From Prado023 sp963706885 (GTDB taxonomy: Bacteria; Actinomycetota; Actinomycetes; S36-B12; CAIYMF01), in assembly GCA_963706885.1 (NCBI GenBank), contig CAVPNX010000031.1, forward strand, positions 1 to 64,000: DNA of 64,000 nt, written 5' to 3'. Under the pieces are notes generated by a model. The model was not told the DNA's origin and ran no database searches. It was given only the letters and a program-made list of their open reading frames with translations. Made by a program: the position numbers and the translations under genes. Shown in pieces: positions 1 to 8,163 of this stretch; the stretch's first letter is position 1; each line of letters opens with the position of its first letter.

Positions 1-78
1 CAGGGGGAGACGGCGGCGGCCCGCCTGCACGCGTTTTGGACGGCACCGGCGCCCGACCTGGATGTGCCCCATGCCTGA
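1..78 (+). CDS. Possible 3' end of an unidentified upstream gene (partial)
   Basis: The first 78 bases are open in frame 1 and end in TGA at 76-78, overlapping the start of gatC by a few bases. The 25 residues (beginning QGETAAARLHAFW) look like an ordinary protein C-terminus. Genes overlapping the next start codon are common here (gatC/gatA, gatA/gatB), which makes this plausible. The stretch is too short to assign a family, and a stop-free run of this length is not rare in such GC-rich DNA. Confidence 0.3.
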   Translation, partial: QGETAAARLHAFWTAPAPDLDVPHA

Positions 79-379
79 GAACCCATCGGCGATCACGCGC
101 GACCAGGTGGCCCACCTCGGGCGCCTGGCCCGGCTGTCGCTCACCGAGGACGAGCTCGACCACTACAGCGCCCAGCTGGCCGACATCCTCGGAGCCGTCG
201 CCCGCGTGACCGAGGTCGCCACCCCCGACGTGCCGGCCACGTCGCACCCGATGCCGCTGGAGAACGTGTTCCGAGAGGACGTACCCCGTCCGAGCCTGAC
301 CCAGGCCGAGGCGCTCTCCGGTGCGCCTGCCGCTGAGGACGACCGGTTCCGCGTCCCACGCATCCTGGACGAGGAGTGA
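71..379 (+). CDS. gatC: Aspartyl/glutamyl-tRNA amidotransferase subunit C
   Basis: Small subunit of the GatCAB amidotransferase, which converts Glu-tRNA(Gln) (and in some bacteria Asp-tRNA(Asn)) to the amidated form; GatC stabilises GatA and GatB. The N-terminal ITRDQVAHLGRLARLSLTEDE and the P-H-P-M-x-L-x-N-V-F-R-E-D stretch near residue 65-75 are hallmarks of the family. About 102 residues, the normal length. Two in-frame ATGs exist (62 and 71); 71 gives the usual N-terminus. It opens a gatC-gatA-gatB operon: its TGA overlaps the GTG of gatA. GluRS and tRNA-Gln lie elsewhere in the window, fitting the indirect Gln-tRNA pathway. Confidence 0.93.
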   Translation: MPENPSAITRDQVAHLGRLARLSLTEDELDHYSAQLADILGAVARVTEVATPDVPATSHPMPLENVFREDVPRPSLTQAEALSGAPAAEDDRFRVPRILDEE

Positions 380-1887
380 GCGAGATGGCCCACGATCTGG
401 ACCTCACGCGCCTGACCGCGTCGCAGCACTCCGAGCTGTTGCGCAGCCGGGCGGTCTCCGCCCGCGAGCTCGCGACCGCCCACCTCGACCGCATCGCTGC
501 CGTCGACGGCGACATCCACGCCTTCCTGCACGTCGACTCCGAGGGCGCACTGGCCGCTGCCGATGCCATCGACGCCGCACGGGCAGCCGGTGAGGAGCTC
601 GGACCGCTGGCCGGCGTCCCGCTGGCCCTCAAGGACGTCCTGACGATGAAGGGCGCCCCGACGACCTGCGGCTCCCGGATCCTCGAGGGGTGGCGTCCGC
701 CGTACGACGCGACCGTCACCCGCCGCCTGCGCGAGGCAGGGATCGTCATCCTCGGCAAGACCAACATGGACGAGTTCGCGATGGGGTCCTCCACCGAGCA
801 CTCCGCGTACGGCCCGACCCACAACCCGTGGGACCTCGATCGGATCCCCGGCGGCTCCGGTGGGGGCAGCGCCGCGGCGCTGGCGGCCTTCGAGGCGCCC
901 CTGGCCATCGGCACCGACACGGGCGGCTCGATCCGCCAGCCAGCGGCCGTCACCGGCACGGTCGGCGTCAAGCCGACGTACGGCGCGGTCTCGCGCTACG
1001 GACTGGTGGCCCTGGCCTCCTCGCTGGACCAGGCCGGGCCCTGCGCCCGCACGGTGCTCGACACCGCGCTGCTCCACGAGGTCATCGCCGGCTACGACCC
1101 GATGGACTCCACGTCGCTGGACCAGCCCGTTCCCGACGTCGTCGGGGCCGCCAAGCGTGCCGACGTCGCTGGGATGCGCATCGGCCTGGTGAGGGAGCTC
1201 GGCGGCGAGGGGTACCAGGCCGGCGTCCGCCAGCGCTTCGCCGAGGCGGTGGCCATCCTGGAGCGTCTCGGAGCCGAGGTCGTCGAGGTCTCCTGCCCGA
1301 GCTTCGACTACGCACTGGCCGCCTACTACCTGATCCTGCCCAGCGAGGCGTCCAGCAACCTGGCCAAGTTCGACGGCATGCGCTACGGCCAGCGGGTCGG
1401 TGACGACGGCAGTCGCTCGGTCGAGGAGGTCATGAGCCTGACACGCGAGGCGGGCTTCGGTGCCGAGGTCAAGCGCCGGATCATGCTGGGCACCTACGCC
1501 CTGTCCAGCGGCTACTACGACGCCTACTACGGCTCGGCGCAGAAGGTCCGCACGCTGATCCAGCGCGACTTCGCCGCGGCGTTCTCACAGGTCGACGTCC
1601 TCATCTCGCCCACCGCACCCACCACGGCGTTCAAGCTCGGGGAGAAGCTCGACGACCCGCTGGCGATGTACCTCAACGACGTCGCGACCATCCCGGTGAA
1701 CCTCGCCGGCAACGCCGCGATGAGCCTGCCAGTTGGGCTGGCTCCCGAGGATGGCCTGCCGGTGGGCCTGCAGATCATCGCCCCCGCGATGGCCGACGAC
1801 CGGCTCTACCGGGTGGGTGGCGCGCTGGAACAGGCGCTGTTCGACCGGTGGGGCGGCCTGCTGATCGAGGAGGTGCCGGCGCGATGA
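376..1887 (+). CDS. gatA: Aspartyl/glutamyl-tRNA amidotransferase subunit A
   Basis: Amidase subunit that liberates ammonia from glutamine for GatB. The 503-residue product is full length. The amidase-signature region GGSGGGSAAALA is present, and the Ser-cisSer-Lys triad can be placed at Lys86 (in ALKDV), Ser161 and Ser185 (in GTDTGGSIRQPA). The spacings of 75 and 24 residues match what is known for characterised GatA. The GTG at 376 overlaps the gatC stop (GTGA), and an ATG nine bases later is an alternative. Its own TGA overlaps the ATG of gatB (ATGA), so the three subunits are translationally coupled. Confidence 0.96.
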   Translation: MSEMAHDLDLTRLTASQHSELLRSRAVSARELATAHLDRIAAVDGDIHAFLHVDSEGALAAADAIDAARAAGEELGPLAGVPLALKDVLTMKGAPTTCGSRILEGWRPPYDATVTRRLREAGIVILGKTNMDEFAMGSSTEHSAYGPTHNPWDLDRIPGGSGGGSAAALAAFEAPLAIGTDTGGSIRQPAAVTGTVGVKPTYGAVSRYGLVALASSLDQAGPCARTVLDTALLHEVIAGYDPMDSTSLDQPVPDVVGAAKRADVAGMRIGLVRELGGEGYQAGVRQRFAEAVAILERLGAEVVEVSCPSFDYALAAYYLILPSEASSNLAKFDGMRYGQRVGDDGSRSVEEVMSLTREAGFGAEVKRRIMLGTYALSSGYYDAYYGSAQKVRTLIQRDFAAAFSQVDVLISPTAPTTAFKLGEKLDDPLAMYLNDVATIPVNLAGNAAMSLPVGLAPEDGLPVGLQIIAPAMADDRLYRVGGALEQALFDRWGGLLIEEVPAR

Positions 1888-3408
1888 CCCAGTCGACGGC
1901 TGAGCTGATGGACTTCGACACCGCCCTGGAGCGGTTCGACCCGGTGATGGGCCTGGAGGTCCACGTCGAGCTGAACACGGCGACCAAGATGTTCTGCGGC
2001 TGCTCCACGGTGTTCGGTGCCGCGCCCAACACGCAGGTCTGCCCGGTGTGTCTGGGCCTGCCGGGCGCGCTGCCGGCACTGAACCGGGTCGGCGTGGAGT
2101 CCGCGATGCGGATCGGCCTGGCGTTGAACTGCCAGGTCGCTGACTGGTGCCGGTTCGCGCGGAAGAACTACTTCTACCCGGACATGCCCAAGAACTTCCA
2201 GACCTCGCAGTACGACGAGCCGATCTGCTTCGACGGCTACCTGGACGTCGACTACGAGACCCCCGAGGGTCGCCGGACCTTCCGGGTGGGGATCGAGCGC
2301 GCCCACATGGAGGAGGACACCGGCAAGAACAGCCACGTCGGCGGGGCCACGGGGCGCATCCATGGTGCGGACTACTCCCTGGTCGACTACAACCGTGCCG
2401 GCATCCCGCTGATCGAGATCGTGACGAAGCCGATCGAGGGAGCCGGGCGGTACGCCCCCGAGGTGGCCAAGGCCTACGTGGCCGCGCTCCGCGAGCTGTT
2501 GCGCGCCCTGGGCGTCTCGGACGTGCGGATGGAGCAGGGGTCGCTGCGCTGCGACGTGAACCTGTCCCTGCGCCCGGACCCGTCCGCGCCCTTCGGCACC
2601 CGGTCGGAGACCAAGAACGTCAACTCGCTGCGCTCCGTGGAGCGCGCGGTGCGCTACGAGATCGGCCGGCAGGCCGCCCTGCTCACCGAGGGCGGCACGG
2701 TCGTCCAGGAGACCCGGCACTGGCACGAGGACACCGGGCTGACCACCTCGGGTCGGATCAAGGAGGAGTCGGAGGACTACCGCTACTTCCCCGAGCCCGA
2801 CCTGGTGCCGATCGCGCCGTCGCGCGAGTGGGTCGAGGCGTTGCGCGCGACCCTGCCGGAGAACCCGGCCGTGCGGCGTACCCGGCTGGCCGCCGAGTGG
2901 GGCATCACCGACCACGACATGGCCACGGTGGTCAACGCCGGTGCCCTGGACCTGGTCGAGGCGACCATCGCCGCGGGTGCCGACCAGTCCGCTGCGCGCA
3001 AGTGGTGGACCGGCGAGCTGTCGCGGATCGCCAAGGATCAGGGCGTCGAGCTCGCGGACCTGCCGATCACCCCCGCCCAGGTCGCCGAGCTCGAGGCGCT
3101 GGTCGTCGCCGGCACCGTGAACGACAAGCTGGCCCGACAGGTGATCGAGGGCGTGCTCGCCGGTGAGGGGTCGCCGACGGACGTCGTTGCCGGCCGTGGC
3201 CTGGCCGTGGTCTCCGATGACGGGCGCGCTGCTGGCCGCGATCGACGAGGCGTTGGCCGCGCAGCCCGACGTCGCCGAGAAGATCCGCGGCGGCAAGGTG
3301 CAGGCGGCCGGCGCGATCGTGGGAGCGGTCATGAAGACCACCCGAGGCCAGGCCGACGCCGGGCGAGTCCGCGCGCTGATCTTCGAACGCCTCGGCGTCA
3401 CGGAGTAA
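1884..3408 (+). CDS. gatB: Aspartyl/glutamyl-tRNA amidotransferase subunit B (frame break near 3225)
   Basis: Kinase/transamidase subunit that activates the glutamyl group on the misacylated tRNA. The PET112 core is intact (FDPVMGLEVHVELNT, MFCGC with zinc-type cysteines, CPVCLGLPG, RIKEESEDYRYFPEPDL). The C-terminal tRNA-binding YqeY-like tail (ALLAAIDEALAAQPDVAEKI, then GAVMKTTRGQADAGRV) lies in the next frame. Dropping one base at about 3225, inside GACGGGCGCGCTG, restores a 507-residue protein of normal length ending at 3408. Read without correction, the frame runs on to 3581 with unrelated sequence. Because the gene should be essential, an assembly insertion is the likely explanation. 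Start ATG 1884 overlaps the gatA stop. Confidence 0.92.
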
Positions 3409-3528
3409 CGGCCCTCCGAGGGATCCCGTCGGGTTTGCTGGGGCTGGGGCCCGATCGCGTGCGGTTTCGACGCCCACGATCGGCTCGAACCCGACGCGAT
3501 TCGCTGGCCGCAGGCAGCGAAGCGCCCC

Positions 3529-3561
3529 GGTCGAGCCGACCGGGGCGCTTCGTGATGACGC
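3529..3561. terminator. Bidirectional terminator between gatB and bioY
   Basis: Perfect 14-bp stem (GAAGCGCCCCGGTC / GACCGGGGCGCTTC) with a five-base loop GAGCC. It sits between the convergent gatB (plus) and bioY (minus) genes, a few bases from the bioY stop. There is no strong U tract, but position and stem strength fit a shared terminator. Confidence 0.7.
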
Positions 3562-3567
3562 GGGGGA

Positions 3568-4161
3568 CTACTCCGCGGTGAACTTCTCCACCGCGCGCCA
3601 GGCCAGCGGGAACAGCCCAGCGGCGAGGGCGACCTTGAGCAGGTCGCCGATCAGGAACGGGGTCACGCCCAGCGAGATCGCCGTGGAGATCGAGACGTCG
3701 ATCGCAATCGCCAGCCAGGTGGCGCCGATGGCGTAGATGACGATGTTCCCGAGCACCATCAGGCCCGCGGTCCGCGGGGCGGTGCGGGTCGCGCCGCGCT
3801 CTGCCAGCCAGCCGACCAGCGCTGCGGCGGCGATGAAGCCCACGATGTAGCCGAAGCTGACCGTCAGCGCGCCGGACTTGAAGGCGCTCGAACCCTCGGC
3901 GAACCACGGGACACCCGCCAGGCCGGCGATCGCGTAGAGGCCCATGGAGGCGATGCCGCGCCACATGCCCAGGGATGCAGCCATGAGCAGGACGGCGAAG
4001 GTCTGGCCGGTCAGCGGGACGGGCGTGAACGGCAGCGGGATCGCGACCTGGGCGGCCAGCCCGACGAAGGCGGCTCCGGCGATGACGAGGACCGCGTTGC
4101 GCACAGCACTGCGCCCGAAGACATCGGCGATCACACCGGGGGCGGGGGTGGCGAGGGACAT
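3568..4161 (-). CDS. bioY: Biotin ECF transporter substrate-binding protein BioY
   Basis: Integral membrane S-component that captures biotin, normally working with an ECF energising module; solitary BioY proteins are common. About 197 residues with some six hydrophobic segments. Family signatures seen: the N-terminal AQVAIPLPFTPVPLTGQTFAV, the ...GLAGVPWFA... region, GYIVGF and the C-terminal PFLIGDLLKVALAAGL. ATG 4161 is preferred over the in-frame GTG at 4167 because the AGGAG upstream (minus strand) is seven bases from the ATG but abuts the GTG. No bioMN or biotin biosynthesis gene is adjacent, so the energising partner must be encoded elsewhere. It converges on gatB across a shared terminator. 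Confidence 0.93.
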   Translation of the reverse strand: MSLATPAPGVIADVFGRSAVRNAVLVIAGAAFVGLAAQVAIPLPFTPVPLTGQTFAVLLMAASLGMWRGIASMGLYAIAGLAGVPWFAEGSSAFKSGALTVSFGYIVGFIAAAALVGWLAERGATRTAPRTAGLMVLGNIVIYAIGATWLAIAIDVSISTAISLGVTPFLIGDLLKVALAAGLFPLAWRAVEKFTAE

Positions 4162-4288
4162 GGGCACTCTCCTGATGAACGCACCGACGACTGACCGTCG
4201 GCTGGGACACGCTGAGCCTATCGGGACCGACCCGTCGGATGTGGGGGGCCCCGGACCGCAGTTGACCGGTCATGCACGGTCGAGCCCA

Positions 4289-4294
4289 TACCCT
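4289..4294 (+). promoter_or_regulatory. Leaderless -10 box (TACCCT) for the phosphoesterase gene
   Basis: TACCCT ends six bases before ATG 4301, the spacing of leaderless actinobacterial genes. It supports ATG 4301 rather than the downstream GTG at 4410 as the true start. Confidence 0.6.
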
Positions 4295-4300
4295 TGGCTC

Positions 4301-5186
4301 ATGCGCAGCCGGCCGGTGGTGACTCTCGTGGCATCCATCGCGGGGCTCGCCCTGGTGGCCGGGTCCGTCGGGCGGCCCGTCGCTGGCGTCGGAGACGCTG
4401 CCTGCCGAGGTGCTGGGGGCGCAGGGACCGGGGGTGCACGTCGTCGCGGTCGGCGACATCGCCAATCCTGGTGGTGCCTACGTGGAGACCGCAGCAGTCA
4501 CCCGGGCGCTGGCTCCCGAGAGGGTCCTGCTCGCCGGTGACATCGCCTACCCGAGTGGCACGCTCGCTGAACTCCGTGGGCGATTCGACCCCTCGTGGGG
4601 CGGGTTCCGCCCGATGTGGCTGCCAGTTCCGGGCAACCACGAGTATCGAACGGCCCGCGCGGCTGGGTATCGGGAGTACTTCGACGAGTCCGGCGGACTG
4701 TACTGGTCGAAGAAGGTCGGGTCCTGGCGCGTGATCGGCCTGGACTCCGAGAAGGTCTCGAGCTCCAGGCAGCGCAAGTGGCTGAAGTCGACGCTCAGGA
4801 AGCACAACGGCAAGCCGACGTTGGTCATGTGGCACCGTCCGCGCTTCTCCCGCGGCGAGCACTCCGACCAGTCCGACACTGCCGGGCTCTTCAACCTGGT
4901 GCGCCGCGACAAGGACGTGAAGCTCCTCATCTGGGGTCACGACCACGACTACGAACGCATGAGCATCCCGGTGGCGGGGCGCACGGCGCCCCTGCGGGCC
5001 TTCGTGGTGGGCACGGGTGGCGCCGAGCAGCGCTCCGCCACCACACACGACGGCCGGACGTGGAGCGAGTTCTTCGACAACACCTCCTACGGCGTGCTCG
5101 ACCTGCGCTTGGACGCCCGCGGGTTCAGCTGGGCCTTCGTGAGCATCGCCGGGAAGACCCTCGACAGCGGCTCCCAGACCTGGTGA
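4301..5186 (+). CDS. Secreted metallophosphoesterase (frame break near 4364)
   Basis: Calcineurin-like metallophosphoesterase of the purple acid phosphatase type. Metal-ligand motifs are in order: VGDIANPGG, LAGDIAYPSG, PGNHEYRT, MWHRP and GHDHDYER. The open metallophosphoesterase frame begins at GTG 4410, with no export signal. ATG 4301, in the neighbouring frame, starts a clear signal peptide (MRSRPVVTLVASIAGLALVAG) behind a leaderless -10 box. Skipping one base at about 4364 joins the two into a 294-residue exported protein with no other change. The substrate cannot be told from sequence. It is followed at 48 bases by an independently transcribed gene. Confidence 0.85.
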
Positions 5187-5221
5187 CGTGCAGGCAGCGG
5201 GCGGGTCCCGCGCACCCGGGC

Positions 5222-5227
5222 TAGGCT
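5222..5227 (+). promoter_or_regulatory. Leaderless -10 box (TAGGCT)
   Basis: TAGGCT lies six bases upstream of GTG 5234 and fixes that start; there is no Shine-Dalgarno sequence. Confidence 0.6.
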
Positions 5228-5233
5228 TCCCGG

Positions 5234-6475
5234 GTGTCGCGGCGACTGGTGATCATGGGCTCGGGCGAGACGACCACCGGGATGCTCGGCGTCCATCGGG
5301 AGGTCTTCTCGGGGCTGCCGGATCCCACGAATGCCCGGTTGATGGACAGCCCGTTCGCCTTCCAGGAGAACGCCGACGAGCTGGTGGAGAAGATCAACCA
5401 GTACTTCACGGAGTCGCTCGGCCATCCGCTGCGCGCGATCAACCTGCCCGCCACGGCCGACGCCCTGACGGTCGAGCGCGCCCTCGCCGACGTCAGGGCC
5501 GCCGACTGGGTCTTCGCCGGACCGGGATCCCCGAGCTACGCACGGCGCTGCTGGGAGGGGACCGGCGTTCCCGAGGCCCTGGCCGGCCTTGTGGCACCCG
5601 GACGCTCGGGTGCGCTGGTGTTCGCCTCCGCGGCCGTGGTCACGCTCGGGGACTGGGCGCTGCCGGTCTACGAGATCTACAAGGTCGGTGAGGACCCCCG
5701 CTGGGAGCCGGGGATCGGGCTGATGAGCCAGATCCTGGGGTGGCGCTGCGCAGTGATCCCGCACTACGACAACCGCGAGGGCGGCACGCACGACACCCGC
5801 TTCTGCTACGTCGGCGGCAGGCGACTGGCCCAGATCGAGCCGGATCTGGGCGACGCGTTCATCCTGGGCGTCGATGAGCACACCGCGCTCGTGCTGGACC
5901 TGGACGAGGGCACGGCGTGGGTGGCTGGACGCAGCACCGTGACGTTGCGCGTGGCCGGGGTCGAGGACGTGGTCCCCAACGGCTCACGCCTGGCGATCGC
6001 CGAGCTCGAGGACCGGATCGCCGCCCTCGGGGCCGGGGCGGCCGTGGGTCGGGGCATCGGGTCGTCGGACGCGGGCGCAGGTGCGCAGCGGGGCGCGAAC
6101 CCCGATCCGGCCGGCCCCGAACAGCGGGTCGCCCCGGGTGCGGACGCAGGCCCCGACGCCGATCCTGACCTGCCCACGGATGACCCGAGCCCGCCGGACG
6201 CAGCCGATCTCGCCCGCACCATCCTCGCCGTGCTCCCGGCATCGGCGGCCACCGAGCGTGCCGCCGTGGTCGGCCTTGTCCACCAGGCCGAGTCCGCCTC
6301 CGCCACCCACGATCGGGAGCTGGCCGGCAGGGCCGTGCAGGCGCTGGTGGACCTGCGCTCGGACAGTCGAGCGGCGGGCGACTGGGCGGCCAGCGACCGT
6401 CTTCGTGACGTCCTGGCCGGCGTCGGCGTCGAGGTGCGCGACAGCCGCGAGGGGTCGACGTGGCAGTGGACGTGA
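5234..6475 (+). CDS. S51/class-I glutamine-amidotransferase-like protein with CysRS-like C-terminal domain
   Basis: 413 residues in two parts. Residues 1 to about 255 resemble the peptidase S51 / cyanophycinase-like fold (LVIMGSGETTTGM, WVFAGPGSPSYA, LGVDEHTALVLDL); the nucleophile region reads GALVFASAAVV, keeping a serine but not the usual GxSAGA. A disordered Pro/Gly/Asp linker (about 270-315) follows. The last 90 residues are helical and end QALVDLRSDSRAAGDWAASD...GSTWQW, which looks like the C-terminal anticodon-binding part of cysteinyl-tRNA synthetase. No catalytic CysRS domain is present. The next gene overlaps it and encodes a second S51-like protein. Function unknown; hydrolase or peptidase activity is inference. 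Confidence 0.8.
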   Translation: MSRRLVIMGSGETTTGMLGVHREVFSGLPDPTNARLMDSPFAFQENADELVEKINQYFTESLGHPLRAINLPATADALTVERALADVRAADWVFAGPGSPSYARRCWEGTGVPEALAGLVAPGRSGALVFASAAVVTLGDWALPVYEIYKVGEDPRWEPGIGLMSQILGWRCAVIPHYDNREGGTHDTRFCYVGGRRLAQIEPDLGDAFILGVDEHTALVLDLDEGTAWVAGRSTVTLRVAGVEDVVPNGSRLAIAELEDRIAALGAGAAVGRGIGSSDAGAGAQRGANPDPAGPEQRVAPGADAGPDADPDLPTDDPSPPDAADLARTILAVLPASAATERAAVVGLVHQAESASATHDRELAGRAVQALVDLRSDSRAAGDWAASDRLRDVLAGVGVEVRDSREGSTWQWT

Positions 6476-7203
6476 CCCCGGGGCCGATCGCACTGGTCGG
6501 TTCGGGGGAGTACCTGCCCGTGATGCTCGAGGTCGAGCGGCACCTGATCTCCGGTCGCCCGCCGAAGTACGTGCAGATCCCGACGGCCGCCGCACCCGAG
6601 GGCCCGGCGGTCCTGGCCAAGTGGACCCGCCTGGGCGCCGAGCAGGCGCAGCGGCTGGGCGTGGAGGCCGTCCCATTGGTGATCCACGACCGTGCGGAGG
6701 CCGACGACCCGGTGAACGCCGAACAGGTCCGTGGGGCGGGGCTGGTCTACATGTCCGGCGGCAACCCGGCGCACCTGGCCGGGGCGCTGCGCGACTCCGC
6801 CGTGTGGGCCGAGGTGCTGGCTGCGTGGCGCGGTGGTGCGGCGCTGGCCGGGTGCAGCGCCGGGGCCATGGCCATGACCGGCTGGGTGCCGCACGTCCGG
6901 GCCATGCACCGGCCGGTCGATCCCGGGCTCGGCCTGTTGCCGCACCTGCGCGTGATCCCGCACTTCGACAAGATGCTCGGCTGGGCCCCGGACCTGCTGA
7001 CCCGCGTCCTGCTGCACGCCCCCGAGGGCGTCACGGTCCTGGGGATCGACGAGGACACCGCCCTGGTCGGCGGCCCCCACGAGTGGACGGTCATGGGCCG
7101 GCAGTCGGTGTGGACCCTCGGCCACGGCCGGCGCGTGGAGCACCCGGCAGGCTCGGCGGTCCTCACGCCGGAAGTCGGGGGGCTCGGGGGAACCAGCACG
7201 TGA
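6460..7203 (+). CDS. S51-like (cyanophycinase-related) class-I glutamine amidotransferase-like hydrolase
   Basis: 247 residues. It carries LVGSGEYLP at the N-terminus, an intact nucleophile elbow AGCSAGAMAM, MSGGNPAHLA and LGIDEDTALV, all typical of peptidase S51 relatives. Unlike its upstream neighbour it has the canonical serine elbow, so it is the better candidate for catalysis. Start: GTG 6460 has GAGGGG five bases upstream; GTG 6472 (GTGA overlap with the upstream stop) is an alternative. Overlap of 16 bases with the preceding gene indicates co-transcription. Substrate unknown. Confidence 0.85.
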   Translation: MAVDVTPGPIALVGSGEYLPVMLEVERHLISGRPPKYVQIPTAAAPEGPAVLAKWTRLGAEQAQRLGVEAVPLVIHDRAEADDPVNAEQVRGAGLVYMSGGNPAHLAGALRDSAVWAEVLAAWRGGAALAGCSAGAMAMTGWVPHVRAMHRPVDPGLGLLPHLRVIPHFDKMLGWAPDLLTRVLLHAPEGVTVLGIDEDTALVGGPHEWTVMGRQSVWTLGHGRRVEHPAGSAVLTPEVGGLGGTST

Positions 7204-7218
7204 CCATGTCCACGCCGG

Positions 7219-8163
7219 ATGCAACGGCGAGACGGCCCCGTGACCACCCTCATGCCCGGCTACATCCGCGACGGCCTGCCCGCGCAGTTCGCGGAACGAG
7301 TCGTGGTCTGGGACTCGGGCGACCCGGATCCCGCCTGCCTGCCGGACGTCGACGTCTTCGTCCCGCCGTACACAGCAACTGCCGACGACCTGGCGATCAT
7401 GGCCCGGATGCCGAACCTGCGGGTCGTGCAGACCCTGACCGCGGGGGTCGACAACGTGCTCGCCGCACTCCCCGACGGGGTCATGCTCTGCAACGCGGCA
7501 GGGGTCCACGACGCCTCCACCGCCGAGCTCGCCGTCGGGCTCACCATCGCCAGCCTGCGCCACCTCGACGAGTTCGCCCGCGCGATGCCCGATGGGCGCT
7601 GGCTGTACGACCGGCACGAGGCGCTGGCCGACAAGCGCGTGCTGATCGTCGGGTTCGGTTCGATCGGCCGCGCGATCGCTCGCCGGCTCGATGGCTTCGA
7701 GTGCCAGGTGAGCGCGGTCGCCCGGACTGCGCGGAGCGTCGACGGGGTCGTCGTCCGCTCGATCGACGAGCTGCCGGGCCTCCTGCCGGACGCCGATGTC
7801 GTGATCCTGATCGTGCCGCTGACCCGCGACACCCGAGGGATGGTGGATGCCGCGTTCCTGGCCCGGATGCACGACGGTGCTCTGCTGGTCAACGTGTCGC
7901 GGGGGCCGGTCGTCGACACCGACGCCCTGCTCGCGGAGTGCGCCTCCGGGCGCCTGCGCGCCGCCCTGGACGTCACCGATCCTGAGCCGCTGCCCGCCGA
8001 TCACCCGCTCTGGCGAACCTCCGGCGTCCTGATCAGCCCGCACGTGGGCGGCAACACGTCCGCCTTCCTGCCACGCGCGCGTCGGCTGGTGACCGCCCAG
8101 CTGTCGCGGTGGGCCGCTGGTGAGCCGCTGGTGAACGTCGTCGTGCCCCCTGACACGCGCTAA
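7219..8163 (+). CDS. D-isomer-specific 2-hydroxyacid dehydrogenase
   Basis: NAD(P)-dependent dehydrogenase of the 2-hydroxyacid family, about 314 residues. The Rossmann motif is VLIVGFGSIGRAI, followed by the family signatures in ILIVPLTRDTRGMVDA, ALLVNVSRGPVVDTDAL (Arg of the active site) and LDVTDPEPLPADHPLW; the catalytic His is in ISPHVGG. Start is uncertain: ATG 7219 or GTG 7240 (MTTLMPGY). It follows the S51-like gene by 15 bases and probably belongs to the same transcript. Its TAA overlaps the stop codon of the convergent lipoprotein gene by four bases. Substrate cannot be assigned. Confidence 0.9.
   Translation: MQRRDGPVTTLMPGYIRDGLPAQFAERVVVWDSGDPDPACLPDVDVFVPPYTATADDLAIMARMPNLRVVQTLTAGVDNVLAALPDGVMLCNAAGVHDASTAELAVGLTIASLRHLDEFARAMPDGRWLYDRHEALADKRVLIVGFGSIGRAIARRLDGFECQVSAVARTARSVDGVVVRSIDELPGLLPDADVVILIVPLTRDTRGMVDAAFLARMHDGALLVNVSRGPVVDTDALLAECASGRLRAALDVTDPEPLPADHPLWRTSGVLISPHVGGNTSAFLPRARRLVTAQLSRWAAGEPLVNVVVPPDTR

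Noticed and set aside
3190..3581. Programmed +1 frameshift in gatB
   Set aside because: No shift-prone codon pair, stop codon or stimulatory structure is seen at the site, and similar breaks occur in about 15 unrelated genes; sequence error is simpler.
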